A DNA stretch of 64,000 nucleotides, from positions 34,816 through 98,815 of the forward strand of contig WFOK01000016.1 of NCBI GenBank assembly GCA_015488115.1, read 5' to 3'. This document shows, in pieces, positions 8,311 through 18,244 of this stretch (the stretch's first letter is position 1; every line of letters begins with the position of its first letter). Made by a program: the position numbers and the translations under genes. The DNA is from Mariprofundaceae bacterium. Lineage in GTDB: Bacteria > Pseudomonadota > Zetaproteobacteria > Mariprofundales > Mariprofundaceae. A model generated the notes under the pieces. That model was given only the letters and a program-made list of their open reading frames with translations. It was not told the DNA's origin and did no database searches.

Positions 8311-10002
8311 ATGACACCGGTAGTGATGGCCGTGATTGTTTTGTGTCTGTACATGCTTTTCTATCGCTTTTATGCAAAGGGGTTCCTGGGACGCAGGATT
8401 TTCGAACTCAGCGGCACGGCGCAAACTCCCGCGCATGCATTGAGGGACGATGTCGATTATGTGCCGACAAACAAATACATCCTGTTCGGGCATCATTATG
8501 CCTCGATCGCGGGGCTCGCCCCCATGCTCGGACCAGCCATCGCAGTCATATGGGGGTGGGTTCCGGCCTTGTGCTGGGTCGTGTTTGGCACATTGCTGAT
8601 TGGTGCCGTGCATGATTTTTCGGCGCTGGTATTGTCATCCAGGCATCAAGGGCGAAGCATCGGCACGATCGCCCGGGATGTGATCAGCCCGCGCACCCGC
8701 CTGCTGTTTCTTCTGGTCATTTTCTTCCTCGTTGCCTTGGCCATGGGGGTTTTCGTGCTGGTCATTTCGGGTTTGTTTGCGGCCCCCGATAGCGCACACA
8801 TCCCGCCCACGGCGCATCCGGAGGCCGTGTTTCCGACCTATTCCCTGATGCTCATTGCCATGCTGATCGGGTTTCTTGTCTTCAGGAGGGGGCTTCCCCT
8901 GTGGCCGATGATCGCCCTGGGATTCGTGCTCATGCTGGTCACAACCCGTATCGGCCTTGATCTGCCTGTCACGGGCATCAGCGCCCATGCCTGGACCTGG
9001 ACCCTATTGCTCTATGCCTTTGCCGCTAGTGTCCTGCCTGTCTGGCTGTTGCTGCAGCCGCGCGACTTCCTCAATTCGCTGCTGCTTTATCTGGCGCTGT
9101 TTTCGATGTTGGCCGGTTTCTTTCTCCTTTCACCGGACTGGGCAGCGCCTGCCATCAATCCTCATCCTGCAGGCGCTCCGCCCATGCTTCCATTTCTGTT
9201 CATTGTCATTGCCTGTGGCGCTGTGTCGGGGTTTCATGGACTCGTGGCCTCTGGCACCACCTCCAAGCAGTTGGACCGGGAAACGGATGCTCCGTTTGTC
9301 GGTTACACCGGCATGATCGGTGAGTCGTTGCTGGCCCTGTTGGCCGTGTTGGCGACAACTGCAGGCGCGTTTGCATCACGGGCGGATTGGGAGGCCTTTT
9401 ACGGTTCATGGGAGAAGGCCGTGGGCCTTCACCAGAAACTCGGGGTTTTCATCCAGGGTAATGCCAATTTCATTCATCAACTTGGCGTGCCCCTTGATTA
9501 TGCGGCCGCTTTCATCAGCGTCGTTGTCGTCGGTTTTGCCATGACCTCCGTGGATACGGGGGCGCGCCTGTTGCGATTCAATATCGAGGAAATTGCGGAT
9601 ACCTTGGGTGTCCATGGCCTGAAGAATCGCTATCTCTCAACGGCCCTGGCCGTGGCAGCCATCGGCTTCTTCGCCTTTTTCGAGGTCGATGGCAAGCCGG
9701 CCGGACTTTTTCTGTGGACCCTGTTTGGTACCACGAACCAGATTCTAGCCGGCCTGACCCTGTTGACCGTCACGATTTATCTGTATCGCAGAAGAAAGCC
9801 CATCTTGTACACGCTCTTGCCCATGTTGCTGGTGTTGGGTGCGACCGTTTCCGGCATGATCATGGGCGTGCTCAAGGCAATGGCAAATGGACAGTGGACC
9901 GTGGCATTCGTGGGGGGTATCATCTTTTTGCTGGCTGCTTGGGTGCTGGTCGAGGCCCTGCTCGTTGTCAGGCGGGTGCGCAGCACCTGGCGAAAGGACT
10001 GA
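8311..10002 (+). CDS. cstA: Carbon starvation protein A family transporter
   Basis: A 563-residue polytopic membrane protein of the CstA family (peptide or pyruvate uptake on carbon limitation). Family segments include VPTNKYILFGHHYASIAGLAP near residues 50-70, FSALVLSSRHQGRSIG, and the central ISGFHGLVASGTTSKQ-type motif. It is shorter than E. coli CstA (~700 residues), like the short CstA forms of other proteobacteria. AGGGGAGGG lies just before the ATG. The next gene starts four bases after its stop. Carbon source sensing cannot be inferred from the sequence. Confidence 0.92.
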   Translation: MTPVVMAVIVLCLYMLFYRFYAKGFLGRRIFELSGTAQTPAHALRDDVDYVPTNKYILFGHHYASIAGLAPMLGPAIAVIWGWVPALCWVVFGTLLIGAVHDFSALVLSSRHQGRSIGTIARDVISPRTRLLFLLVIFFLVALAMGVFVLVISGLFAAPDSAHIPPTAHPEAVFPTYSLMLIAMLIGFLVFRRGLPLWPMIALGFVLMLVTTRIGLDLPVTGISAHAWTWTLLLYAFAASVLPVWLLLQPRDFLNSLLLYLALFSMLAGFFLLSPDWAAPAINPHPAGAPPMLPFLFIVIACGAVSGFHGLVASGTTSKQLDRETDAPFVGYTGMIGESLLALLAVLATTAGAFASRADWEAFYGSWEKAVGLHQKLGVFIQGNANFIHQLGVPLDYAAAFISVVVVGFAMTSVDTGARLLRFNIEEIADTLGVHGLKNRYLSTALAVAAIGFFAFFEVDGKPAGLFLWTLFGTTNQILAGLTLLTVTIYLYRRRKPILYTLLPMLLVLGATVSGMIMGVLKAMANGQWTVAFVGGIIFLLAAWVLVEALLVVRRVRSTWRKD

Positions 10003-10005
10003 ACC

Positions 10006-10788
10006 TTGGACCTCTGGCTGATCAAGCTTCTCGGGCAAATGCTGTTGCCGCCGGCATTGTTCCTGATTCTTGCCTTTGCCGGCTTGTTGGCATGGAGGCG
10101 TGCATGGGGACGAAGACTTGTCTTCATGAGTCTCATCGCTATCTGGCTGCTGTCCCTGGCTCCGATCAGGGATTTTCTGCTTTGGCCTTTGGAGGGTGCC
10201 TATGATCCATTGCCGGTCGCGGATGCGGATGGCTTGCATGCCCAGGCCATCGTATTGCTCGGCGGGGGGCTTTATGAGCACGCGCCCGAGTTTGGCGGTG
10301 AGGATGCCCTGGAGAAATATGCCCTGATGCGTACGGTCTATGCGGCCGAGCTGGCCAAGAAAACAGGGCTGGATGTTTATGCCAGTGGTGGAATCGTCTT
10401 TTCGGGGCAGGAAACGCCGGAGGGAGAGGTCATGGTGCGGTGGCTAGCTCGGTTCGGAGTTCCGCGCGAGCGCTTGCATGCGGAGAATGCGGCAAGAACA
10501 ACCTGGGAAAACGCTCAGCGCCTGCATGATCTGCTCATGCAGCGCGATATCCAGCACGTTATCCTGGTCACTTCCGCCTATCACATGCCCAGAGCCGTGC
10601 GTGCCTTTCGCGCTCATGGCTTTGATGTTCATCCGGCGCCTGCTGCCTATCGGAAGAGTGAGGCCCCCTATGCGGTCCGGGACTGGTTCCCGAGAGCTGA
10701 TGCGTTTCACGACGCCTGCGATGCATTGCATGAGTATCTGGGCATGTTATGGTATTTTTTGCGTTACGAGATGGCGCAAGCAGCGTGA
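10006..10788 (+). CDS. YdcF/SanA-like (DUF218) membrane protein
   Basis: A 260-residue protein with two N-terminal membrane helices (about residues 8-28 and 34-50) and a DUF218 domain from about residue 80 (AIVLLGGGLYEH, YASGGIVFSG, ENAARTTWENA, VILVTSAYHMPRA). E. coli relatives ElyC and SanA affect peptidoglycan and envelope integrity. The chosen start is TTG at 10006, preceded by AAAGGA at the end of cstA. This start places the first helix correctly. Probably cotranscribed with cstA. Confidence 0.88.
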   Translation: MDLWLIKLLGQMLLPPALFLILAFAGLLAWRRAWGRRLVFMSLIAIWLLSLAPIRDFLLWPLEGAYDPLPVADADGLHAQAIVLLGGGLYEHAPEFGGEDALEKYALMRTVYAAELAKKTGLDVYASGGIVFSGQETPEGEVMVRWLARFGVPRERLHAENAARTTWENAQRLHDLLMQRDIQHVILVTSAYHMPRAVRAFRAHGFDVHPAPAAYRKSEAPYAVRDWFPRADAFHDACDALHEYLGMLWYFLRYEMAQAA

Positions 10789-10833
10789 ACGGATCGATGG
10801 TTTGATTGGGCGCAAGGCCCTGATGGGGGGAAG

Positions 10834-13611
10834 ATGATTCAGGATGATCTCTTGGGCGCTGGTAGCGATTACCTGGAGGCCCTCTTCGACCGCTTCCGCA
10901 GCAATCCACGCTCGGTTCCCAAGGCTTGGGCCCTGTTCTTTGAACGGGAGTTCGGCAGGGATGGTGATACGGCCCGAATGCATCGCGACATGCTCAGGCG
11001 CATGGTCATTCATCCCGGCGTGCTCCGGGAAAGCAACAAGCCCGCCAGCTTCTTCATCGAATACCCCTCGCGAGCATTGTACCTGATTCAGGGATACCGC
11101 ATGCATGGCCACCTTCACGCAGACCTGGATCCGTTGAAGTTGAATCCCGTGCGTCCGGGGCCGGAACTGGAACTCGGGTTCTACGGGCTCGGCCCCGATG
11201 ATCTGGATGCGGAATTCCCCGTGGGCGATCTGGCGGGCGGCGGCCGGCGCAAACTCAGGGAGATTGTCGACATTCTGCGGCGCACCTATTGTGGCCATAT
11301 CGGTCCTGAGTTCATGCATATCACCGATTCCGTACGCCGTCACTGGCTGCAGCAACGATTGGAAGACATCTGCTCGACACCGCGTTACGACGAGGACACC
11401 AAGAGGCAAATCTTCAGAAACATTCTTCACGCCGAGGAGTTCGAGCGCTTCCTGCATACGCGGTATGCCGGTCAGAAGCGTTTTTCCCTGGAAGGGGGAG
11501 AGTCGCTGATTGCCATGCTGGACATCCTCATTCAGCGGGCAGGTGGGTGCGGCGTCAGGGAACTGATTCTGGGCATGGCGCACCGCGGCAGGCTCAATGT
11601 GCTGGCCAATATTCTTGGCAAGTCGCTCTCCGATATTTTTGCGGAGTTTGAGGGCGAGGAACTGGAAGAGACGGCGCACGGCCAGGGGGATGTCAAATAT
11701 CATCTTGGCTTCTCCGCCGATGTGGAAACCTCCGGTGGAGCGGTTCATGTTTCCCTGGGCTTCAATCCATCCCATTTGGAAATCATCACCCCGGTGGCCC
11801 TGGGCAGTGTTCGGGCGCGCCAGTGTCGGCGCAGGGACTCAGAGCGCAAGGAGGTCGTGCCGGTGCTCATCCACGGAGATGCCGCCTTTGCAGGCCAGGG
11901 CGTTGTGGCCGAGTCCCTGAACCTCTCGAAGCTGGGCGGCTTCCGGGTGGGTGGCACGATTCATCTTGTTGTCAACAATCAGATTGGTTTCACGGTGAAT
12001 CCATTTGACGCACGCTCCACGCTTTATGCGACGGACATTGCCAAAATGGTGCAGGCCCCGATCCTGCATGTGAACGGGGATGACCCCGAAGCGTGTTGTC
12101 TTGCAACCGAAATTGCGCTCGAGTATCGGGAGCGTTTCCATGATGATGTGGTCATTGATCTGATTTGCTATCGCCGAAGAGGCCACAACGAGGCCGATAC
12201 GCCCGAAGTGACACAGCCCGTGATGTACAGAAAGATTGCCGAGCATCCGACGGTTGTGGCCATTTACCGGGACCGCCTGCTGGCCGAGCAGGTGCTCAAG
12301 CCGGGTGAGCATGAGGCCATGGTTCGGCGTTATCGTGAATGCATGGATGATGTGCGCCGCAATCGTCGCGCATCGCCAAGTCCGTCCAATTCCCTGCAGG
12401 GGAGATGGCGAGCCTTTGCTGGCCCTGCTGTGGAGCCCGAAACCGCTGTGGAGGCCGGTCTCCTGGCCGACTTGTGCGAGCGGGTGCACACGATGCCAAA
12501 TGGTTTCGAATTGCACCCCAAGGTCGCACGCATCTTCGAGCGGCGCATGGCCATGATGCGGGGAGAGCAGCCGGTGGATTGGGGCTGCGCCGAAATCATG
12601 GCTTATGCCACCCTCGTTCACGAGGGAGGTTGGGTCCGGATCACGGGGCAGGATACAGGACGGGGCACCTTTTTTCATCGGCATGCCGCGGTGTACGATC
12701 AGAAAACGGGTCGGAAGTTCATCCCTCTCCGCCAGGTCGAAAACGGGCCGATGTCACATTTTCTAGTCGTGGATTCGATGCTTTCGGAACTTGCCGTCAT
12801 GGCTTACGAATACGGCTACTCGGTGGCCGAGCCCCGCGCCCTGGTGATCTGGGAGGCGCAATATGGAGATTTCGCGAACAATGGCCAGGTTGTCATTGAC
12901 CAGTTCATTGCCTCGGGGGAATCCAAGTGGAACAGGATGAGCGGCCTCGTGCTGTGGCTTCCCCATGGTTACGAAGGCCAGGGAGCAGAGCATTCCTCGG
13001 CCAGACTTGAACGCTTCTTGCAGCTATGTGCCGAAGACAACATGCAGGTCGTCTATCCGACGACGCCAGCCCAACTGTTTCATCTGTTGCGCCGCCAGTT
13101 GCGAATCAACATTCGCAAGCCTTTGATTCTGATGGGACCCAAGAGCATGTTGCGGCAGAAGGGCTCGTTTTCGCAGCTTCGGGACTTTACGGATGGAAGG
13201 TTCATGAGCGTGCTGGACGAGCCGCATGGCATGGATAACCCGCGCCGGCTTCTGCTCTGCAGCGGCAAGGTGTATTATGATCTTGTGGCGGAACGGCAAC
13301 GGCGTCAGTTGAGGGATGTGGCCATCGTGCGAATCGAGCGTCTTTATCCCTTTCCGAGCGAGGCCTTGACGGAGGTGATCGGGAGGTATGATGGAGTCAG
13401 GGATATCGTCTGGGTCCAAGAGGAGCCACTGAATCAGGGAGCCTGGCTTTTCGTGGAGCACAAGATCGAGGCTTGTCTGGGGCGGGGGCAAAGGCTGGGC
13501 TGCGTCGGCAGGCCCGAGGCAGCGGCTCCAGCCGTTGGGCTGGCAAGGCGGCATTTGAAGGAGCAAATGGAACTTGTTGATCGGGCGCTGACCGGCGCAG
13601 GGGAGGAATGA
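10834..13611 (+). CDS. sucA: 2-oxoglutarate dehydrogenase E1 component
   Basis: A 925-residue ThDP-dependent E1 that decarboxylates 2-oxoglutarate and reductively acylates the E2 lipoyl group. Visible features are the N-terminal E2-binding segment, [23 protein letters not shown], the ThDP motif region [12 protein letters not shown]...[17 protein letters not shown], and the transketolase-like pyrimidine domain with [12 protein letters not shown]. Length matches the family. A GGGGGG ribosome site precedes ATG 10834. sucB starts two bases after the stop. Its presence argues against an incomplete TCA cycle. Confidence 0.97.
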   Translation: MIQDDLLGAGSDYLEALFDRFRSNPRSVPKAWALFFEREFGRDGDTARMHRDMLRRMVIHPGVLRESNKPASFFIEYPSRALYLIQGYRMHGHLHADLDPLKLNPVRPGPELELGFYGLGPDDLDAEFPVGDLAGGGRRKLREIVDILRRTYCGHIGPEFMHITDSVRRHWLQQRLEDICSTPRYDEDTKRQIFRNILHAEEFERFLHTRYAGQKRFSLEGGESLIAMLDILIQRAGGCGVRELILGMAHRGRLNVLANILGKSLSDIFAEFEGEELEETAHGQGDVKYHLGFSADVETSGGAVHVSLGFNPSHLEIITPVALGSVRARQCRRRDSERKEVVPVLIHGDAAFAGQGVVAESLNLSKLGGFRVGGTIHLVVNNQIGFTVNPFDARSTLYATDIAKMVQAPILHVNGDDPEACCLATEIALEYRERFHDDVVIDLICYRRRGHNEADTPEVTQPVMYRKIAEHPTVVAIYRDRLLAEQVLKPGEHEAMVRRYRECMDDVRRNRRASPSPSNSLQGRWRAFAGPAVEPETAVEAGLLADLCERVHTMPNGFELHPKVARIFERRMAMMRGEQPVDWGCAEIMAYATLVHEGGWVRITGQDTGRGTFFHRHAAVYDQKTGRKFIPLRQVENGPMSHFLVVDSMLSELAVMAYEYGYSVAEPRALVIWEAQYGDFANNGQVVIDQFIASGESKWNRMSGLVLWLPHGYEGQGAEHSSARLERFLQLCAEDNMQVVYPTTPAQLFHLLRRQLRINIRKPLILMGPKSMLRQKGSFSQLRDFTDGRFMSVLDEPHGMDNPRRLLLCSGKVYYDLVAERQRRQLRDVAIVRIERLYPFPSEALTEVIGRYDGVRDIVWVQEEPLNQGAWLFVEHKIEACLGRGQRLGCVGRPEAAAPAVGLARRHLKEQMELVDRALTGAGEE

Positions 13612-13612
13612 C

Positions 13613-14716
13613 ATGGCGGATGTTGAAATCAAGGTGCCTTCACTGGGTGAATCCGAAACCGAGGCCACACTGGTTTCCTGGCTCAAAAAGGAGGGGGATA
13701 CCGTTCTGGCAGATGATGTCGTCGCCGAGGTCGAGAGCGACAAGATCACCATGGAGGTGGTCGCACTCGAGGCGGGTGTGCTGAAGCGGATTTTGAAGCA
13801 GGCTGGAGAACAGGTGGTGCCTGGCGAGGTGATTGGGTTCATTGATACGGAGGCGGTCACCGTCGAGCCGGCCGACCGGCCGTCCCCGGCGCGCTCTACC
13901 GAACTGGAGGAGCCAGGCGGGGCGGATGTGTCCAAGGGCAAGGTTGAAGGGGAGCTCGACAGGGTGGGAAAAGGCCAGCACGAGCAACAGGATGCGCGGC
14001 CTCGGCAGGCGGAGGAAAGAAGGGAGGAGCGCGTTCCCATGAGCGGGCTCCGCAAGCGCATAGCGGAGCGTCTGAAAATGGCCCAGAACACGGCGGCCAT
14101 GCTGACGACATTCAATGAGGTTAACATGCAGCCGGTGCTCGACCTTCGCAAGCGTTTTGGCGATGCCTTCAGGGAGCGACATGGCATCAAGCTGGGGCTG
14201 ATGTCCTTTTTCGTTCAGGCCGTGGCGCAGGCCATGGCGAAATATCCGGCGCTCAACGCTTACATCGATGGTGATGACATCGTCTATCATAATTATCTGG
14301 ATGTTGGCATTGCCGTCAGCACCGATCGAGGGCTGATCGTGCCCGTGCTCCGCAATGCTGAAAAGCTGAGCCTGGCCGATATTGAGCGTGGCATCGCTGA
14401 CCTGGCCAGAAGGGCGCGAGAAGGTGGGTTGCTGCCAGATGACCTCAAGGGCGGGACCTTTACCATCACCAATGGCGGCGTTTTCGGTTCCCTGCTGTCC
14501 ACCCCGATCCTGAATCCGCCACAAAGTGGGATTCTGGGCATGCACACGATCCAGAAACGGCCCGTGGTTGAGGATGACGATATCGTGATCAGACCCATGA
14601 TGTATCTGGCGCTGACCTATGACCATCGACTCATCGATGGCGCCGAAGCGGTCCGTTTTCTGGTTGCGATCAAGGAAGCACTTGAATACCCGGCCAGCCT
14701 TCACCTGAACCTGTAA
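13613..14716 (+). CDS. sucB: Dihydrolipoyl succinyltransferase (E2o) without E3-binding domain
   Basis: A 367-residue E2, shorter than the usual ~400. The lipoyl domain occupies residues 1-80, with the lipoylated Lys44 in ESDKITMEV. Residues ~85-140 are a charged, low-complexity linker. The catalytic acyltransferase domain runs ~141-367, with His338 and Asp342 in YDHRLIDG. The peripheral subunit-binding domain (family pattern SPAVRKL..E......GTGKGGRI..DV) that normally binds E3/E1 is not visible. No lpd or sucCD follows; the next gene is convergent hslO 16 bases away. Animal E2o also lacks this domain, so the enzyme may still be functional. Confidence 0.94.
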   Translation: MADVEIKVPSLGESETEATLVSWLKKEGDTVLADDVVAEVESDKITMEVVALEAGVLKRILKQAGEQVVPGEVIGFIDTEAVTVEPADRPSPARSTELEEPGGADVSKGKVEGELDRVGKGQHEQQDARPRQAEERREERVPMSGLRKRIAERLKMAQNTAAMLTTFNEVNMQPVLDLRKRFGDAFRERHGIKLGLMSFFVQAVAQAMAKYPALNAYIDGDDIVYHNYLDVGIAVSTDRGLIVPVLRNAEKLSLADIERGIADLARRAREGGLLPDDLKGGTFTITNGGVFGSLLSTPILNPPQSGILGMHTIQKRPVVEDDDIVIRPMMYLALTYDHRLIDGAEAVRFLVAIKEALEYPASLHLNL

Positions 14717-14732
14717 CAGGGCGGAGCAGGTC

Positions 14733-15593
14733 TCAGCTCAGGCCCGTGTCCATCTCGGGCCCATGTTCTTCCAGGCTCAGCTCATATTCGCGGTTGCAGT
14801 ACTGGCAGGAAATTCTGACTCGTCCATATTCATCGCTGAGGTCTTCCAGTTCTTCCTCATCCAGAGAGGCGAGGGCCGCGCGCAATGCTTCCGCGCTGCA
14901 GTGGCAGTGATAGCGGTAGCTGTCCCGGCCCACGACCTTGCATCCCAGGGCAGAAAAATGTTCCAGAATGGCCTCCGGAGCATGGTCTGAAAGGGCATGG
15001 TCCGGGATTTTGGCCATGGCCTCGACGGCCCTGAACCAGTCGTCGTTTTTGCAACCGGGCATGGCTTCGATCAACAGACCGGTTTTTTCCAGCAGAATGA
15101 GGTCGGCGTTGATCTGCACGGATTTCTGCAGGTAATGCACGAGTTGGTCGGCAAGATAGGCCGAATCATGCTCGATGACGGAAACATAGGGTTGACCAAA
15201 GCCGAGGTCGCGCACGGTTGAAACCCTGATCGGCGTGCCCAGCCATGCATCGAGGCCATGATGGGTTTGCTGCCTGCCGAGCATGGTGATGCCTTCGTTC
15301 CAGTCAATGTAGCCGCGCACGCAGCCTGATCGCGCCTCGGCCAGAATACGGCGGATGGGATGGGTCTTGTGTTCCGAGCCGTCAATTTGCAGCACCTGTC
15401 TGGTGCCCCCCTTGCTGATGCTGAGCAGCAGAATGGAAGCCACCAGGGTCTGGCCCAAGAGATCCAGCGGCGTTCCCATCAAGCCGTGAATGTCGGCTGC
15501 GGCGCGGAAGATGGCGTCTCCCCGAATTATGGCACCCCGTGTCTTGGCTTCGGGGAGCAAGAACCTGATCAGGAGATCACTGTTTCCAGCCAT
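14733..15593 (-). CDS. hslO: Redox-regulated chaperone Hsp33
   Basis: A 286-residue cytosolic holdase activated by oxidative stress. The C-terminal zinc centre is intact: Cys230-X-Cys232 and Cys263-X2-Cys266, with the expected ~30-residue spacing. The N-terminal domain (LIRFLLPEAKTRGAIIRGD) and SGCVRGYID-like segment are typical. It overlaps the 3' end of the upstream HAD phosphatase gene by 25 bases, the largest overlap in the minus-strand series, so translation is probably coupled. Confidence 0.95.
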   Translation of the reverse strand: MAGNSDLLIRFLLPEAKTRGAIIRGDAIFRAAADIHGLMGTPLDLLGQTLVASILLLSISKGGTRQVLQIDGSEHKTHPIRRILAEARSGCVRGYIDWNEGITMLGRQQTHHGLDAWLGTPIRVSTVRDLGFGQPYVSVIEHDSAYLADQLVHYLQKSVQINADLILLEKTGLLIEAMPGCKNDDWFRAVEAMAKIPDHALSDHAPEAILEHFSALGCKVVGRDSYRYHCHCSAEALRAALASLDEEELEDLSDEYGRVRISCQYCNREYELSLEEHGPEMDTGLS

Positions 15594-16210
15594 GACTTCA
15601 CCTCGTTTAAGTTCGAAAAACAGAAAGCGGCTCCGGCCATGCTCAATTCATCCGTGGAAAAATGGCCACTGATGCCGATGGGCTTGGCCCCGATCGCCGA
15701 GGCGGCCTTCATGTCGGCTGTGCCGTCACCAATCATGATGGCTTGCATCGGTGCGATGCCCAGGTGTTCGCAGGCGATCTGAAGCGTGTGTGGATCGGGT
15801 TTCTGTCTGCGGCCCTCAGTCAGGCCCACAACCACGTCGAAGTAGTGCCTCCAGGCCAGGTGCTCGAGCTGCGCCTCCGCCCTTGATTGGGACTTGCTGG
15901 TCACGATGGCGACAGGAATGTCATGATCGTAGAGCCATTGCAACAGCGGTTCCGCTCCCGGTAGTGGTTGAATGTCAAACAGCCGTTGATCATGAAATTC
16001 GAGAAAGCGCCTGGCGGCGGCTTCCCGGTTGTCGCCGAACAGGGAGATCATGCTGCATTCTCCCTTGCCGGTGTGGCGCTTGATTTCTGTCTCGCTCATG
16101 GGGGGCAAGCCGAATTCCCTCAGCGTGCAGTTCAGAGCATGGACGATGGGCGCAAAGGCGTCGACAAGTGTGCCATCCATGTCCAGCAAGATGGCTGCGG
16201 TTTGCTTCAT
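15569..16210 (-). CDS. HAD-superfamily phosphatase (Gph-like)
   Basis: A 213-residue HAD hydrolase. Motif I DMDGTLVD at residues 10-17 contains the nucleophilic aspartate, VTSKSQS is motif II, KPDP with its lysine is motif III and GDGTADMKAA motif IV. The helical cap at ~15-80 gives C1-type architecture as in phosphoglycolate phosphatase. In an organism with a Calvin cycle, 2-phosphoglycolate is a plausible substrate, but the sequence alone cannot fix it. Its ATG overlaps the transaminase stop by four bases. Confidence 0.85.
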   Translation of the reverse strand: MKQTAAILLDMDGTLVDAFAPIVHALNCTLREFGLPPMSETEIKRHTGKGECSMISLFGDNREAAARRFLEFHDQRLFDIQPLPGAEPLLQWLYDHDIPVAIVTSKSQSRAEAQLEHLAWRHYFDVVVGLTEGRRQKPDPHTLQIACEHLGIAPMQAIMIGDGTADMKAASAIGAKPIGISGHFSTDELSMAGAAFCFSNLNEVKSWLETVIS

Positions 16211-17073
16211 GCTGGACGATCCTTTTTTCTTCTCAGGGATGAAAGATGCTGCATCAGCAGCGCGTGAAGCTGCTGCGTGACCGGGCCAGGCGCGCGAAGT
16301 CGGCGCTCATCGATGCGGCGGACAGGGAGCAATATCCAGCTCGTGCTGGTGACCATGCACTCTTTCAGTCCGGCCTCACGGGGATGCCATGCCCGCTCCT
16401 GCACGGATATCCCGTGCTGCTTTGCCAGCTTCAGGCAAAGATGGCGCGTGATGCCTCCAAGCACGTGATGGTCCTGAGGGTGGGTGACCAGCGTTTGGCC
16501 GATGACCGCAAACACATTGCTGGAACAGCCTTCAAGGATGTGTCCGTTGTCATCGACCCAGAAGGCCTCTTCGGCGCCTTTGCGCCGTGCCTCCATGCGT
16601 CCCAGGACATTGGGCAGAAGGGCAATCGACTTGATATCGCATCGCTGCCAGCGCATGTCGCGCATCGTGATCGCACGAAGGCCACGCTTGAATGCTGCCT
16701 CATCGGGAAGCTCAAGCCTTCGGGCCGTCATCACCAGTGTCGGTCGGGTCGAAGCGGTGGGTAGATGGGATCGCGAGGTTATTCCCCGCGTTATCTGGAT
16801 GTAGATCGTTGCATCCTGAAGATGGGGGTTCCTCAGATAAAGCTGCTGTGCGAGTTCGCCGAGCCTTCGCTTCGAGACCGGTGGCGAGATGCCAATGGCC
16901 CCCGCTGACTGATAGAGCCTTTCGAGATGAAGCTCCATGTCGAGGAATGTTCCTCCGAGACAGGCGATGACCTCATAGACACCATCGGCGAACTGGAATC
17001 CACGATCCTCTATGTGGATCCGGGCATCGGCCAGGGGAAGGAACGCGCCATTGAGAAATGCGATCTCATTCAC
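16207..17073 (-). CDS. D-amino acid transaminase / class IV aminotransferase
   Basis: A 288-residue fold-type IV PLP enzyme. The N-terminus NEIAFLNGAFLPLADARI and EDRGFQFADGVYEV are typical of D-alanine aminotransferases. The PLP lysine lies in RCDIKSIALLPN around residue 145, and EGCSSNVFAV follows. GTG 17073 is chosen because the family N-terminus begins there and it overlaps the dac stop by eight bases. Next to a DD-carboxypeptidase gene it may supply D-Ala or D-Glu for peptidoglycan. A branched-chain aminotransferase role is less likely. Confidence 0.85.
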   Translation of the reverse strand: MNEIAFLNGAFLPLADARIHIEDRGFQFADGVYEVIACLGGTFLDMELHLERLYQSAGAIGISPPVSKRRLGELAQQLYLRNPHLQDATIYIQITRGITSRSHLPTASTRPTLVMTARRLELPDEAAFKRGLRAITMRDMRWQRCDIKSIALLPNVLGRMEARRKGAEEAFWVDDNGHILEGCSSNVFAVIGQTLVTHPQDHHVLGGITRHLCLKLAKQHGISVQERAWHPREAGLKECMVTSTSWILLPVRRIDERRLRAPGPVTQQLHALLMQHLSSLRRKKDRPA

Positions 17074-18244
17074 TCGCTGTTTCTTCTGCGTTTTCGTTTT
17101 CCTGCCACCACAGCAGGAGAGTGTCCCACATGCGGCCGACCCATGATGCCCGCGCGACATCCCGACTCGCTACCATGGGGAAGGAGTCCAGCACCTGTTC
17201 CTTGCCATTGAGGACCAGCACGGCATCAATGGTGCCCAGTTCCTGCCCTGCCTTGATGGGAGCCTTTACGGGCGAGTCATAGCGAAGGTGAAACTTCAGT
17301 TGCTTTTCGCTCCCTTTGGGAAGGGTCACCCAAACAGGCTTGGAGGGCTTTAGCCATACCCGGTCTTCCTTGCCTTCGTAAATGCGGATTTCACGGCGGA
17401 TGTCCCGTTCAGCCGGTCGGATGGTGACAAAATTCCTGAAACCGTACTGGAGAAGCGCTTTCGTTTGCGCCGCTCTGGCATGATCCGAGTCGGTGCCGAA
17501 AACGGCAGCCACAAACCGCGTGCCATTGCGTTCTGCAGACCCGACCAAGCAGTAGCCTGCCTCTTCTGTATGGCCGGTCTTGATGCCATCCGCCCCGGGC
17601 ATGGTCCAAAGAAGCCGGTTACGGTTGGGTTGGGTGTGCCCTTCGTAAGCATACTCTTTTTCCTTGAAGATCTCATAGTACTGGGGAAAGTCACGCCAAA
17701 GCGCCGCGCCAAGTTTGGCCATGTCCAGGGCGGAACTGTAGTGCTCTGGTGCCGGAAAGCCGGTGGCGTTGACAAAATGGGTGTTCTCCAGGCCAAGTTC
17801 CCGGGCCTTTTCGTTCATGCGATCTGCAAAGGCCTCTTCTGATCCGGCGACATGCTCGGCCAGGGCGATGCAGGCATCATTGCCGGAAAGCGTCGCAATG
17901 CCGTGAAGGATTTGTTCGACGGTCGGCTTCAGTCGGGGCTCGAGGAACATCGTGCTTCCGCCAATCTTCCAGGCCTTCTCGCTAACGTCGACCTTTTCCT
18001 CAAGGCTCAGGCGCCCAAGGGACAGATCCTCGAATGCGAGATACAGGGTCATCATCTTGGTCAGGCTGGCTGGAGGAAGATGTCGCTCTGCATTGTGTTT
18101 TGCCAGCACGCTACCGGTCCGGGCATCCACGATGGCCCAGGCCTTGGCCTCAATGTGGGGCGGGGATGGCCAGGATGCCGCTGTGGCCTGTGGCAGGAAC
18201 AGCATCAGCCATGCGAGCATGCTCCAGATGGTGCGAACTACCAT
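17066..18244 (-). CDS. D-alanyl-D-alanine carboxypeptidase (S11 family, DacA/C type)
   Basis: A 392-residue periplasmic penicillin-binding protein that trims the terminal D-Ala of muropeptides. The signal peptide covers ~22 residues (to ATAAS). The catalytic SxxK is PASLTK, SxN is SGN, and KTG is in DGIKTGH. A beta-rich C-terminal domain and a final amphipathic helix near the end (WDTLLLWWQENE) would dock it on the inner membrane. Start 18244 is chosen because the signal peptide begins there; it overlaps the upstream pseudouridine synthase gene by seven bases. Confidence 0.94.
   Translation of the reverse strand: MVVRTIWSMLAWLMLFLPQATAASWPSPPHIEAKAWAIVDARTGSVLAKHNAERHLPPASLTKMMTLYLAFEDLSLGRLSLEEKVDVSEKAWKIGGSTMFLEPRLKPTVEQILHGIATLSGNDACIALAEHVAGSEEAFADRMNEKARELGLENTHFVNATGFPAPEHYSSALDMAKLGAALWRDFPQYYEIFKEKEYAYEGHTQPNRNRLLWTMPGADGIKTGHTEEAGYCLVGSAERNGTRFVAAVFGTDSDHARAAQTKALLQYGFRNFVTIRPAERDIRREIRIYEGKEDRVWLKPSKPVWVTLPKGSEKQLKFHLRYDSPVKAPIKAGQELGTIDAVLVLNGKEQVLDSFPMVASRDVARASWVGRMWDTLLLWWQENENAEETASE

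Noticed and set aside
10747..11775. Long minus-strand frame over sucA
   Set aside because: It is a shadow of sucA with no recognisable domain and no ribosome site.
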